A DNA stretch of 64,000 bases from Lophius americanus (Eukaryota > Chordata > Actinopteri > Lophiiformes > Lophiidae), in NCBI GenBank assembly GCA_037951165.1, contig JBBDHG010000015.1, positions 3,277,501 through 3,341,500 of the forward strand. The letters run 5' to 3'. The notes under the pieces were generated by a model. It made no database searches. It was not told the origin of the DNA and saw only the letters and a program-made list of their open reading frames with translations. Below, in pieces: positions 24,013-36,044 of the stretch (its first letter is position 1; every line of letters starts with the position of its first letter). Position numbers and translations under genes: made by a program.

Positions 24013-26164
24013 TAAATCCAGCTTTTTAATTTTGAACCCTCTGTCTCGCCCTGTCTGTCCTTCATTGCCTGGTTTGGAATAACCTGCAATAACAGCTAGA
24101 CTTTATCTCTGTAACTGAGCTTCACTCACAGAAATTGGGCAACTGGAAACACAAACCACTTTACTCAATTTACATTACATCTCATGCACCATTGTCACTT
24201 TAACATATTTAATAGTTAAATATAATATTTATACATATATATATACTACGTCTCAGGGATGTGTGTGTTGGTAATTGGTAAGTTGTGTGTGTTGCATTTT
24301 TGTTAAGAAATTTATGCTGGATCCCGGGAAAACATTACTTAATTCTGCTTGCGCTATCATGTATGTAGAGCAAAATGATTGTGAAGTTTGATTTGATTGG
24401 AATTTTTTTAAAATATGCTAATATTAAGGTTTATAGACCTAGAGCAAAGCTGTGCATTAAAGGACAGCAAATCTTTGCACATTGAGATGTGAGGGATTGC
24501 AAATTTTTCACATTTTCTTTCCGTTTCGTTCTCCTTAATGGTCATCAGTCATTCTTCTTAATTTTTAGTTTTAGCCTTTGTTGTTTTGACTGCGGTTGTT
24601 TTTTTTCTATGTATGGTCTGTTTTTTATTTCCATAATTGAATTGGGATTATATCATGTGCTTAACATGTCTAATTACATTTTTTAGAGTGTTTTGTCATT
24701 TGTTTTGAATTTTTTTATTGTCAGTAAATCCCCAAAAACGGGGAATATTTTGCCATTGTTATCACAGCCATGTCCACCAGATCAGACCAGTGTGTAACCC
24801 AAAAACAATTTAGTTGATTTTTTTCTAATTTTATACCTCCGTTCAGTCAACTTAAAGACATATACCCTGCTGCTCATTGAAAAGTTCAGCTCCTCCAGAG
24901 ATAAAACATCCATGGTGTTAAAGAATAATTTAATTCTCCACTCGTAGCAGAATAAATCCAACCAGATGATTATTAACAGGGATCGGTTAAACATCAAAAT
25001 AGTGGAAAAGGAATTGGAAATCTGTTCGATGCCTACGAATAGACGCCATTAAAACAATTCTTAAGCAAGTTTTCCTATCCGTGATTATTTAATAATTGTG
25101 TCAGCCTTAATATTAATCAGCGCATTTGACAAAAACAAATTTGTGTATATGCATATTTTACTCTTTGTTCTACCTCTATGATACATGTAGGGCATAAGGA
25201 TTGCCATTTTAGACAAGTAAATCTAGTAACTTAATTGTCTGAAGATGTTTTTTGAGGCCAACAATAGAAGCAACCCCGCGGAGAACTATCTCTCCCTTTC
25301 ATCAAACAAGTTTCTCTTCATTATAAACAGCAACTACCTTTCATCAGGCTCCTTCAGCATCTATCGCGTAATAACGCCGTTATAGATGGATTTCAGTGTT
25401 GCTCAGCGTGACTGCTCTATCTACTATGACATCTATTTAGAAGTTGAAAAGAGGCTATTTCTGGCTGTAACTGAGCTCAAACTCAACACCTTACCTTCTC
25501 AGTGACATAATGACTGTCGGTCTCCAAGCAGCACCTTGCCCAAATGTGTATTAAAAGATCTGCTTGTCCTGTCCCTAATCAACTTGTTATTTGAGTCCTT
25601 AGCTTTTCTGACATTATTCTTAAGGTGTTTCATTTTACTTTGGCATGGCTGCCATAACTGACTACATCCTTTTTTCTCAATCTCCTCATAAATCCTGTGA
25701 TAGGACTTATCCCGTTTCTACTGGACCAACTCTTTGGCTCAGTTGGAAATCAGAGGGTTTCATCTGTGTTCTCCGCCTGTGACAATTAATGTTTCCTTTT
25801 CTTCTTGCTAAACATTTAAGCATGACGCAGAAGACAGCGGCTGAATAGGTGGAACTTCCATATAACCTATGACACATTCCACTCCAAACTACTTGGAGAG
25901 TGCATTCCCAAACCACTTCCAAATGTAGTCACAGTGAGCAGATCTCAACGTGATCTAGGCCAGTGTTTGCTAAATACTGCTATATTTCCATTATGGGTCC
26001 TCCGGGTGCTGCAGGTGCAACATCAGATTTTTTTTTTGTGTAAAGGTTAATTTGAAAAATATATCAACTATGCACGCTTACTAATAAGATTTTACTGTAA
26101 CAAGTTATATAAAAAAACTACAATATGCAAAATCACATGTTCACATGTTCAATATTCTTATTGG
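24013..26164. other. Unique sequence; part may be regulatory
   Basis: AT-rich apart from 25,260-25,500, which has sustained complexity and a CGCGTAATAACGCCGTTATA motif. No exon or repeat is supported. The 25.3 kb part is worth aligning to other fish. Confidence 0.35.
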
Positions 26165-26275
26165 TAGCAGCTATCGCTCAGGAGGTGGAGTGGTTGTCCC
26201 CAGATTGAAAGATTGGGTTTTCAATCCCGGCACTGTTCCTGCAATCTACATGCTGGAAGGTACTTGACAGATCGT
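26165..26275 (+). mobile_element. tRNA-derived SINE head
   Basis: The A-box region ATCGCTCAGGAGGTGGAGTG starts at 26,173, and the B-box region GGGTTTTCAATCCC is at 26,215-26,228. Both are spaced as in a tRNA gene. CCTGCAATCTACATGCTGGA then matches the SINE body. The rest of the body is lost. The B box carries a TTTTC substitution, so it is probably not transcribed. Confidence 0.7.
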
Positions 26276-26519
26276 GGAAAAACTTTATTAATCCCCACAG
26301 GTGACATTTGGTCGTTACAGAAGCTCAAGAACATATTAACAAGTTGCAGTGGCAGAAAAAGGTGGAAAAATATGAAGATGTTTAAGAGTGTGAATAGAAA
26401 TATTCATGTATACACATACATACCAAAGAGAAAAAGAAATGTTGATTTACAAAAAAATATTAAAAATAAAGTTATATTCCAATTTTAAGTAATGTTATTA
26501 AAAAAAAAAAGATAAATGT

Positions 26520-26700
26520 AGGGATAGTCCAATTTCCATAATTAGTCCAGCACTTTTAGTAATTTGCATATGAGCATGACACGCGTGACTCGTGAGTTTT
26601 GAAAGAGCAAATCCCTGGAACCTAATTTGCTCCCCGTGTGCTTCAGAGGGGCTGCCCACTGCTCCAAGGTCAAGAAATTCCCCAAACAAGGATTTTCATC
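26520..26700. promoter_or_regulatory. Candidate regulatory block with octamer motif
   Basis: The block contains CATAATTAGTCC, the octamer-type AATTTGCATATGAGCATG (POU-family core ATTTGCAT) and CCAAGGTCAAG, close to the nuclear-receptor site TCAAGGTCA. It is unique in the window. The function is inferred from motif content only. Confidence 0.25.
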
Positions 26701-27325
26701 TGAGCCTTTCGGCTTACAAATCTACCGTTTGAACAAAATCTTAAATTTTTTTTCCAGTTGTATAAATCTGTATTTGACTGATTTGCTGATGGCAGAGTGA
26801 CATAGAAGAGATAGTCTGGATATTAAGACTTTGGGAAGAATGAATCAATATCTCATACCAACCTGAGACAGTTGCTCTGCCTAATGCTAAAGATCTGAGT
26901 TCTTTCGATTTTTCACAATTATAGCTGAAATCTGTTCGGACAATTAGGAGATTTTAATTGGGCATATCGTTATGAGTTTGTGACCAAATAAACCTCCTAA
27001 ACGCCTAAAAAGATTAAAGAAAAATAAATAAGTCCCCATTTTCAATTATTTGCGATAATTCTGAAGTATTGCGTTGCTGCTGAACATGGTGACACAAAGA
27101 ATTAACTGCAGCGTTTAAAGCTGTATTATACCATATTGGGCAAGAGGTTAAATCTGTTTTTGTAATTTTATCTTTTTTTCCACAATATCAGGTGAAACAT
27201 TTATTGTACAATTATCCCAAAAACAAAATGTTCACTTGCTGCCAGTATAACGGACCCAAGCAATGGTAAAAAGATGAAAAGTTTTTATTCTGACTTCCAC
27301 TGCCAGTGGTCATAATTTTATGGTA
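26701..27325. other. Unique AT-rich sequence, nothing recognised
   Basis: No open frame of interest, repeat family or motif cluster was seen. Confidence 0.5.
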
Positions 27326-27448
27326 CACTGGTGCGAATTACCCATAGGTTTGAGCGTGAATAGTTTTTTGTCTTTTATGGGGTGGCTCTGTGAGAAACTG
27401 GGTGTGCCTCTCATCCAAGATGAGCAGTTAAATAAAATGGATGGATGT
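27326..27448 (+). mobile_element. 3' part of the common fish interspersed repeat
   Basis: GCGAATTACCCATAGGTTTG, GAGCGTGAATAG, a GGGGTGGCTCTGTGAGAAAC-type stretch, GCCTCTCATCC and the terminal AAAATGGATGGATG follow the 3' half of the repeat seen at 13.6, 28.6, 30.0, 35.9 and 61.0 kb. This copy is in the plus orientation and lacks the head. Confidence 0.6.
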
Positions 27449-28554
27449 ATGAACTCTGGTGTTTTATGCGGTGCTCAGGTGGTCACTATCTATCATAGTG
27501 AGCTTTTCCAGTGGTTGGGTGGTGTCTGTGTGCCGGGACACACATTTTCTAGTTTGTCACCAAGAAGGACAGTCTATGTTTGTGTTTCGATAAAGAGTGC
27601 ATTCCTGCGTATTTCTGTGAAGCGTCTGTATCTGCAGCGTGAAGATGGAGCGAGGCTGCAGATGGAGGAGAGGAGAAGCTGGCTGATAAAATTAAGTGGA
27701 GAGAAATGAGCTCATCCTCACCTCCTGACAGGACCTGCAGTAAGGTGATCTGGCGCCCGTGCTGCGTGCACTCCCATGTCTTTATGCACACATCCACACT
27801 AAAATGAAACACTAGATGCTGTGTAGCTATACTCCGGGGAGACACACAGATGTGTGAGGCAACATGCGGCATCCAGACTTAAGTGGAGCCCTGACAGCTT
27901 TGAACCTGCAGCCTGTCTCTGCTCTGTCTGCTACGCATGGAGCACTCATGTTTTCATTCGTGTGTGGGTTTTGCTGTAACAGAACAAAGAATGGTTTTCT
28001 ACAACAGGCTTCAGCGTCTGCTCCACAAACACAAGTCTGAGCTGCACATATTTCCTGTATGCTCATGCAAGCTGCCCACATGTGTGTTTTCTCGCTCGTT
28101 GTTTATCAGAAGAGATTTCGACTTGAGATCTGCGTGTTTGTGTCCCCGCGGAAAGCGGCTTTCACCCCAGGCCGAGCCGACTTTATGTCTACTGCTTTTT
28201 GTCAGACCCCACTTGCCTCTCTCTCCTCTGGCTATGATCCACCAGACTTGTGCTACAGCGAATTCTAATCCTCCTCCTGACAGCTCATTTAAACAGCTAC
28301 GCCAGCATTGTCACGAAGGCAACATTTTCGATTTGATTCTAGTTTGGGAGACAGGATTTTTATGGGCTGACAGATCAAAAGTTTGCTATAAAATATGGAC
28401 TATCTCCCAGACAACAAACACAAACACCAGTAATGAATGTGCATACTTGATTTGGCACCCGTTTATGCCGACTGGATCCATGTCAAGCTGCAGTGCTGTT
28501 GTCATTTTACAGGTTTTTACATCATAGTCGTCAAAAAGATTTATCCGTCAGTTG
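27449..28554. other. Less AT-rich unique sequence, no gene supported
   Basis: This stretch has long open frames on both strands (plus 27,937-28,527, 196 codons; minus 27,549-27,872, 107 codons). None has a recognisable domain, and their amino-acid composition is unremarkable. It might include a non-coding conserved block; I cannot support an exon. Confidence 0.35.
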
Positions 28555-28690
28555 CACAGGGTGCTGCAGAGGTTGCCTTCAGAAGACTCTTGGTTCAAAT
28601 CCAGATTTGTACCTTCTCTATGTGGGCTTTTCATCCCCTTGCTATGTCTGCACAGTCTAAAAACATGCATTACAAGTGATTTTCTGAGCC
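28555..28690 (+). mobile_element. Head of the common fish interspersed repeat
   Basis: GCACAGGGTGCTGCAGAGGT, TTGCCTTCAGAAGACTCTTG, GGTTCAAATCCAG (B-box-like), TGTGGGCTTTTCAT and CAGTCTAAAAACATGCATTA follow the head and middle of the family in order. It is plus-oriented and truncated at the 3' side. Confidence 0.65.
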
Positions 28691-29135
28691 TATATTACTG
28701 CTTATCGTCATGGTGATGAACTTGTGACCTTTGAAACGTAAGTGATGTCACTTCTCCACCAAAGGACTCCTCACAGCTCTGTGCACAGCCACCAAAGCTG
28801 GAGGAAATACTGTGAAGCTCCAAAATGTAATTTTTTTTAAATTAAATTGTTTTGCAGCATCAATGTTTTTGGATTATGCATTGATGCAATAAAAACTAAT
28901 AATGTATTAACAGCTAAAAATTTAGCATGTGACAGATCCATCTGAAAAAGTTTAAAGACAATTCACTCTTTGTTATAATATTGAATTGTATACTGAATTA
29001 TTAGTTTGAGTGTGCTTCCATTTCACATTTTATCAGATCCTTTTGAACTTTGTTTCTGATCTTATTTTTAAATACTGTTGGCTTTTTTCCATACCAGTAT
29101 TGATAAAAATATTTTTTAGAAATATCCAAGACTCA

Positions 29136-29136
<1 letters not shown>
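28691..29136. other. AT-rich spacer
   Basis: Nothing recognised between the interspersed repeat and the following microsatellite. Confidence 0.5.

Positions 29137-29180
<44 letters not shown>
29137..29180. repeat. (CA)22 microsatellite
   Basis: A pure CA run of 44 bases with no interruption. Confidence 0.97.
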
Positions 29181-29183
<3 letters not shown>

Positions 29184-29966
29184 TTATTGCTATAAAAGCA
29201 TCAACAGTCCAGAAAGAAACGAAACGGAGAACAGAACAAAAGTATAGGAAAAACCACCGAATTTGAAAGCAAAAATAAAGATACAATTTGGAAAGCGACT
29301 AAAATTGTAAAATAACAATGCAATTATTCTGTTTTTCTTTAATATTTGGAAAAGTATATCTTAAGAGAGTGTTCTCTGGTGGATTTTCTGTCTGTCAGTC
29401 AAGATGTGGCTTTGAGGTAGAAGTAGCCCAATAAACTGTCAGTGAACAACTTGCTTTCACACTTAGTCATTTTAGTTGTTCAGACCTTGATTAGAAGTTG
29501 ACGGTCTGAGTTATGGAGGCCAACTGAGAATCTTGTATTTTTTTTTTTGTTTTACATGGTTGTCAACCTTTTGCTTGACTTAACTCTTTGTACTAAAGTT
29601 GTTGTTTTTTCCATTACATGTGATACTTATAATTTTGAATAAATATGTAAGGCATTTCATAAACATAGTCGGCATACCTCTGCAGCTAAAGATTGAGAAA
29701 ACATTCATTCTTTGAATGAAAGATTAAATCACGTCCTCAACACTAAAAATCAACCTGCATTATTGATGACGCACAATATATGACTAAACAAATGACACAA
29801 AACATTACAAGATCCTTTTTTTTCTCTCCAAATTTACCACACATCCATTCTCCATCCATTGTAAGTAAAGCAAACCCCTCCTTTCTCTGTGTTTCATTCT
29901 ACAGCCAGAATTCTAGAGTCACCATTTCTCTTATATTTCATGCCTTTTTGACTGAAGACGGAAGTT
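29181..29966. other. Unique AT-rich sequence, nothing recognised
   Basis: Only short chance open frames and A/T runs. Confidence 0.5.
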
Positions 29967-30067
29967 AGAGTATCTGGAGAGAAACCAAGCAAACATGCAA
30001 ACCCCACACAGAAAGACCCCAAGGCTGTGGGACAACTGTGCTACCCATTACACTACAGTGTCCCCCT
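29967..30067 (-). mobile_element. Head fragment of the common fish interspersed repeat, minus strand
   Basis: Plus-strand text CTGGAGAGAAACCAAGCAAA, CATGCAAACCCCACACAGAA, AGACCCCAAGGCTGTGGGAC and CTACCCATTACACTACAGTG is the reverse of the family's head. Only about 100 bases remain. Confidence 0.65.
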
Positions 30068-33000
30068 AAATTACAACCCAAATATTCTTTATAATGAATT
30101 GCGTATGCAATCAGTTTAATCACTTGTCTTGTTCCGAGGAGGTCAGATAACAGCCCTTTTGTGTTGTCCACACCATCGCCCCATCTCGCCTGCTCCCTTG
30201 GAGTTATAGGATCCAAAATATGGTGAACTACGCTGATGTAGAAATCAGGTCATCTGACCTAAGAATTGGGGTGAACCTTGGATCTTGTTCCCTCAGGTAA
30301 GCTGGCACTCAGTCTCATTTCTCAGGTTTATTTAGTAAGAAGCCAATATTTGGAGGTTTCTCGGCCAAAAGGATCTCAACTGATTCTCGTATTGAAATGG
30401 GAAGGAACTCAAATATCTGGCTTGAAGCTGGACGCGACTCAAAATAAACGAAAATAAGAGTAAAAGGTCTGAAGTCTTTGAAGAAATGCCAATGCTTTTC
30501 ATTGACCAACACTAGATTTAAATACTCCCAGTGTTCTTTGACTGAAATAAGACTAAAATGCCAACACTTTTAGTAAACTAAAACATCACCAAAATCAGGA
30601 TAATAAAAACAGCCGTTCTCCTGAATGTAAAATATGACGAATATAACAAAGATGAAATTTACCACATCTTATATATTTCTTAAATTATTTTTGTATGTAC
30701 TGTATATTTATCATTAATGTTGTGTTTATGACATTACTCATGTATATAGTAAAGGGTAAGGGGCCAGGAATGCAGTGTTGGAGGACACCACAGGTCAAAG
30801 GGACCACCAAAGAGGAGTCATCACCGTGGCCATTGAGTAAGTCCTATTCGATAAGTATAAATTTGGCATATTAAAGCATGTGAGAATAATGAAACTTCTA
30901 ATTAAAGTCTAATAAGGGTCAAACAGTTTTCTAAAATCATGCTTCGCTAAAGGATTGAGCTAATCTTATCAAAACAGACTATTTCACTATTTCCTTAGAC
31001 TAATATTTTTTTCACTATTTGTAAACATGCTAGACTAAATTATTAGTTATTTCACGGTAAGTTTGGATATTAAATTGATAAATTTAAGAAAGTAAATATG
31101 CAACAAAATCATTTTTCCATTTTTTTTTTCTTGGTTTTTTCTTGGTTTTGCAACAAAGTTTTTTTTATCCACACTTGTTTACTCTATAATGTTTTCGTAA
31201 AATATGTTGTCGGAAGTGCTTAAATGTAATGCAGAGTATGTTTTTAAATCATAAATATTGTTAAATGGATTGGAAAATCTGCATTCAGGGACTTTATTGG
31301 GTAAAAAGTGAAAGATAACGCCTTATGAGAAATCTCCTCTCCATAGCATGTAGATCAACAGATGACATGAACTGATTTCCGTAAACACCTCGCATATGGA
31401 ATCATATTTTATCAAAAAATATACTCAAATATGATTGTGCCAACTGCACTACTGCATTGCGGTGGAGACAAGTCACATTTGAGTGCATCTCTTTTTCTGC
31501 CACGTTCATGTTATACTATGTGGAGTTTTTTTTTTCGTGCATTATGAATATGATGCTAACAGTTGCAGTTAGCTGTCACAGGCCATTGGCCAATATGTCT
31601 GTTATCAGCCCTCTCAATGATTTTTAAACTTTGCATGTAGAGGTATTTGCTCAGGAGAGGTGTCTTGGAATTCCCTCTTTCATGCACCTGCAGTTTCCAC
31701 CACTCTACAGTACGGCCAGGCAGCTTTAAGAATACGTACACTCATGCACTCAGTACTCTAGCCTATGTAATCCCATCGTCTATGCCGGCCCATCCCCGTG
31801 TCCTGTGTTTGTTTTTGTTGTATCCAGTTCCCAGTGCCATATGCTATCCGTAGGCATGGTATCACACTCTGCAGCAGGCTCTCAGTAGCCTGCTGTTCTC
31901 AGGGCTTGGCTCATCTTGTCCAAACAAAGAGTGCACTGACAAACACAGTAAAGTAGTCAAGTTCATGGTGAAAGTTTCAGAGCAGACACTCACGTATTGT
32001 TTTACTGATTCTCTTTCCACTCACCTATGCGCCACAGTACCACCAGCTTTCAGGAAGAGGGTAACGATCTTCACCGCTGGTCTGTGTTAACTTTTCTCCA
32101 AACAGCATTAAATCACAATAAATTAATGTAAAACTGATTGTAAGAATAAATTGTCTGGTAAAATGTTTTCAAATATTTATTATTTCAGAAATATTTATTT
32201 ATTTTTTCAACTCACTTATGTGTGTGGTACCTGTTTGTGTAAGAATGTAATTTCATTACACCACCTATGTTCCATCCAAACAAATCTTATAAAGTCAGTT
32301 TATTTAGATCATGTTGTTGGAATACCATTTGAATTAGTGGATAAAATGGCATGTTAATTTCTAAATCCAACTTATTTCCATTTTATTTCCTTAGTTTCTC
32401 TTGACAAATTGATTAAGGTTAACCTTGCATTGGTTAAAGGGTTCAGTGCAACTAAATTCAGCCTCGCTGAATGAATTCGTATTAGTTTAGTTTCAATAAT
32501 ATGATATTATTGCTAATATCAATGAAGTTGTTTTAGTTACTGTTATTTTGAATTATAGTATCTTTATGCATTCATTCAAATCACTAAATCTCAACAACAA
32601 ACAAAATACTTTTTCTTTTTTCTTTTTTACATTTTATGAAAAGTTTGGATGGAAACACATTTATTATTACATTTATTCCATACATCACACTTCAAGTCAT
32701 GGCAAGGAATACTTCTAACTTAGTTTCCGCTCAGTTGGGTGCACTCCAATCATTTTATTCAGATAACTCAAATCCAGAAAACTTTCTCAAACATTAAATT
32801 GTTTCAGTTCAAACGAAAAGAAAAGCCATATATATGCAATGCAACCGAAAAAAGAAGAATTTACCAGTCCTCAGAAAAATGTGCAAACTTTTTCCAGGTT
32901 TAAAGGAAAGGCATGGGAAATGATTGTTGCCTGCCTTTTGTGCCAATCCATCAACATACAGTTTTAGCGTTGCCTACTGGACGGGAAGCCCGGAGCATGA

Positions 33001-33505
33001 GCAACAATTACCCTTATCAGGGTCATTTGTTTGAACATATTTCTAGTTGTTTAATCAAACACACGCCTTAGATGATTTATTTGAGTGCATGCTCAAGTAA
33101 CTTGACTTGTAAAAGAAGCTCCTGAGTGACATCTGTTATTACTTATCATATCTCCGACAGTATGATGGATATACTTAGATGAATATTTGTAATGCCCTTT
33201 AATAAGAGGTTTTGCATAGTCCGCCATTGGTTAAGTGATGACTGATTTCATAAAGTCTTGTTCATTGTCTGTGGAGTTCATACTAAAAAAAAACTTTAAA
33301 TGTTGATATATAATAGTAGAAATTGGTACAGGATGAGAGAGATGCCCCCAGTATTAATTATTAAAACCTATATTTTGCTGATTGAATAAATATTCTGTAT
33401 TGCAGGGATTGAGATGGATGCAAACAAATCTTTTAGCTTAGTTGTAGAGACTGTTGTATTTCAAGCTAATCGGTTTTGATAATATTAAACAAGTGGTTTG
33501 CGGCT
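30068..33505. other. Unique AT-rich sequence, no gene recognised
   Basis: About 3.4 kb of AT-rich sequence with only short open frames. A stretch at about 30,750-30,832 (GGAGGACACCACAGGTCAAA) faintly recalls LINE-like interspersed sequence, but I could not place it. T-rich TTCTTGGTTTT duplications occur near 31,130. Confidence 0.45.
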
Positions 33506-33537
33506 TTCCATAACAAACCCATTCCATAACAAACCCC
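33506..33537 (+). repeat. 16-bp tandem duplication
   Basis: TTCCATAACAAACCCA is followed at once by TTCCATAACAAACCCC, one mismatch in 16. A recent small duplication is the simplest reading. Confidence 0.85.
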
Positions 33538-33989
33538 ATTTCTCATGAGCCTTACAGGTTTTTTCGGCATAAACATAGAGACTTGACATGAGCAAGGGTA
33601 AGGGGTTCAGTTAGACACAATCCCAGCAGGAGAGAAGGTACTGAACTAAGAGAATTTATTGATATGGACAAAACCAAATTTGGATTGAACATATGGACTG
33701 GAAACCCCAAGAATGTACTTCTAATACACATGAATTGCTAATTTCACAGAAGCTGAGGCTGAGTAATGCTTGAAGGACATATAGGGAAAAAAGAAGCAGT
33801 AGCTAAAACAACTCCTGAGATCAGTAATCAGTCCCTTTGATGACAGAAATAAATAATTGGGCTACTTTTTACCATTATTCCAAAAGGATTGGAGACCCAG
33901 ATGACAGCCACTTGATAGTCCGATGCATTCTTTATTTAGCTAAAGCTGGGTTAACTAAGTAGGTTGAAAACCAAGGATGTGACACTGAT

Positions 33990-34475
33990 AAGGGGCTGAG
34001 GGAAAGATGAATAGAGCAAAACACAGATACTTCCTTAATGAGAACCTGGTCCTGAGCACTCAGTACCTCAGAATGATCCTAAGCACACGGCCAAGACAAT
34101 GCAGAAGTGGCTTAGGAACAACTCTGGGAAGGTCCTTGAGTGGCCCAGACAAAGCCCTGACTTAAACCCAGTTGAACCTCTCTGGAGAGATCTGAAACTG
34201 GCTGTCCACCAACGATTCCTCATCCAACCTGACAGAGCCCGAGAAGATCTGCAGAGAACAATAGCAGAATAGGTGTGCAAAGCTTGTCAGGTCACACCTG
34301 AGAAGACTGGAGGCTGTAATGGCCGCCAAAGGTGCTTCACCTAAGTCCTGGATAAAGAATCTGAATACTTCTGTCAGTGTAGTATTTCAATTTTCTTTCA
34401 CAATAGATTTGGAAAAAAATGGTAAAACTCTGTGTATGCTTTATATTACTGGGTATATAGATTGATTGCTGACAT
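33990..34475 (+). mobile_element. Tc1/mariner transposon relic (C-terminal transposase and 3' end)
   Basis: From 34,075 an open frame of 65 codons to a stop at 34,270-34,272 begins DPKHTAKTMQKWLRNNSGKV and includes SPDLNPVEPLW, the C-terminal catalytic region of a Tc1-type DD34E transposase. The Glu of NPVE is kept. The second catalytic Asp, which should stand just upstream in QDND, is lost: a deletion of roughly 35 bases joins CTCAG to AATGATCC at about 34,070. Upstream (33,990-34,068) is a shorter matching stretch. Downstream, CGCCAAAGGTGCTTCACCTA and TCTGAATACTTCTGTCAGTG (to about 34,475) are the element's usual 3' end. The 5' half is gone. It cannot encode an active enzyme. Confidence 0.85.
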
Positions 34476-34639
34476 CGTTGAGATCTTGAAAATTTTGGAA
34501 AAAGCAAAGTCAGACACAGCTTCACATCATAGCCTTCTAGATTGTTCTTTTTTTTAAAGTTATATATGGTAAAAGCCATGTTCAAAATAAAAAGTTATGG
34601 CTTATTTTATTTGACTTTTGGAATTGATTGGCATGTTCC
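34476..34639. other. AT-rich spacer
   Basis: Nothing recognised between the Tc1 relic and the next block. Confidence 0.5.
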
Positions 34640-35560
34640 CTATTTTGTCCTCGACTTTCTGTGGAAGTTTTTTTTTAACACCCATGGCAATTCTGATGAG
34701 TGTCCTGAAGCCAACCTGTAATCATTTAATGCACTGTACTTGTTTAGGAAGAAAAAAAAGAGAGAGACTCCTTCAAGCTGCTGTCCTAGAAATTCTCTTT
34801 CAACTGCTGTTGTGTATTCTGTTTGAAGCCCGGGCTTGACAGCTTCATTTGTGAAGTGTCTCAATTAGGCAGAATATTTCTGCCGACATATCTCTACACC
34901 CAGACTGTTTCACTACAACATGAAAGCCAGGCTTAAGGAAGTCATCACACACCTCGGCGCAGACACACACACTCAAACCCACATGCAATCGCTAAAAATA
35001 GAGGCAGCTATCCTAATAACGCTGGTTAATGCTCCTCACCCCAGACAGTTGGATTTGCATATCTTTAATGTGCTTTTTTCTACTTATTCCTTCCCCACTC
35101 TCCATGTTTCTCTTTTTTCTCTGCCTCCGTCGTTCTGTCTTGTGTGAATCTGGTCTCTTATAGGAATTCTCACGAGGGCTTCCAGTGCATGGAAGAGGCA
35201 GCTTTTTGTATCAGAAAGCATGAGAAAAGCATGCTGAAAAGATTTCAACAATTGTAGTAATTAGAGATTTCGGAAAAGCGAGACACCCCCTTCTCTCCCA
35301 CTCTCTCTCCCTCTCAAGTCTTTCAGGCCACTGTAATGGTCTCCATCTGGTCTGTTAGGGAGGAAAGAAAGGTATTGAATCCCTGAGCTCTATAGGAAGG
35401 CCATCTGGGCCGGACTACTCCCACAGCTCCAGGGCCACTTCTCAGCTGTCCCAACCAACCAGCCAACAGGCCCACTGGCCCCGGCTGCCCGCCATAACCC
35501 CATGTCAGTAACAATAGGCATTTTTGGGAAGATCCCTCAGGAACTGAATAACTTCAACTG
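34640..35560. promoter_or_regulatory. Candidate conserved non-coding region
   Basis: Sustained high-complexity sequence lies between AT-rich flanks. It includes TGTAATCATTTAATGCACTG (about 34,720), CATTTGTGAAGTGTCTCAATTAGG-type sequence (about 34,846), GTAGTAATTAGAG (35,254) and CAGTAACAATAGGC (35,505), the last a SOX-type core. No repeat family is evident and the open frames are short. Regulatory function is inference. Confidence 0.25.
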
Positions 35561-35780
35561 CCTTTTTTCTGCTTGCATTAAAATCGCCAATATAGGGATG
35601 TTAAAGGGACGTACACTTGGTTGGTATGGAGACATCCTTTCTGAGTGGCATTAAACAACAGTTTGACAGGTATTTGTCTATACTGTTAACCGTGATGAGT
35701 ATGAAATCAGACTAAAGTTAGGTTATCTATACTAGCTTCTCCCTACTGAAACAACATGAAGGTCGGGTACATTGTTTACA
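35561..35780. other. Unique spacer
   Basis: Nothing recognised. Confidence 0.5.
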
Positions 35781-36044
35781 AGCGACCAGTTCATTACAGG
35801 GCCAGTATAGAGAGTAGAGACAGACAACAATTCACACCTCAATCATACTTACAAGCAATTCATAGTCATCAATTCACCTATGTTGCATGTTTTGTTTGGA
35901 CTGTTGGAGTAAGCCGGAGCATGTGGAGAGAAACCAAACCCACACAGAGAGAAAATACAAACTCCACACAGGAAGGCTCCAAGGTGTCTTAGGTGGATAT
36001 GAACATAGAACCCTCCTACTGTGAGGTAACTGTACTACCCACTG
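35781..36044 (-). mobile_element. Near full-length copy of the common fish interspersed repeat, minus strand
   Basis: In plus-strand order: CCAGTTCATTACAGGGCCAG, CAATTCACCTATGTTGCATG, GGACTGTTGGAGTAAGCCGG, GAGAGAAACCAAACCCACAC, AAATACAAACTCCACACAGG and CTGTACTACCCACTG. This is the reverse of the family from 3' body to head and the longest copy in the window, so it is the best local reference for the other five. Confidence 0.7.

Noticed and set aside
27937..28527. 196-codon plus-strand open frame
   Set aside because: No family recognised; overlapping open frames on both strands suggest locally higher GC rather than coding.
30750..30832. Segment with GGAGGACACCACAGGTCAAA that faintly recalls LINE-like text
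   Set aside because: Too short and diverged to place in a family.
34068..34280. 70-codon minus-strand frame
   Set aside because: It is the antisense of the Tc1 transposase relic.
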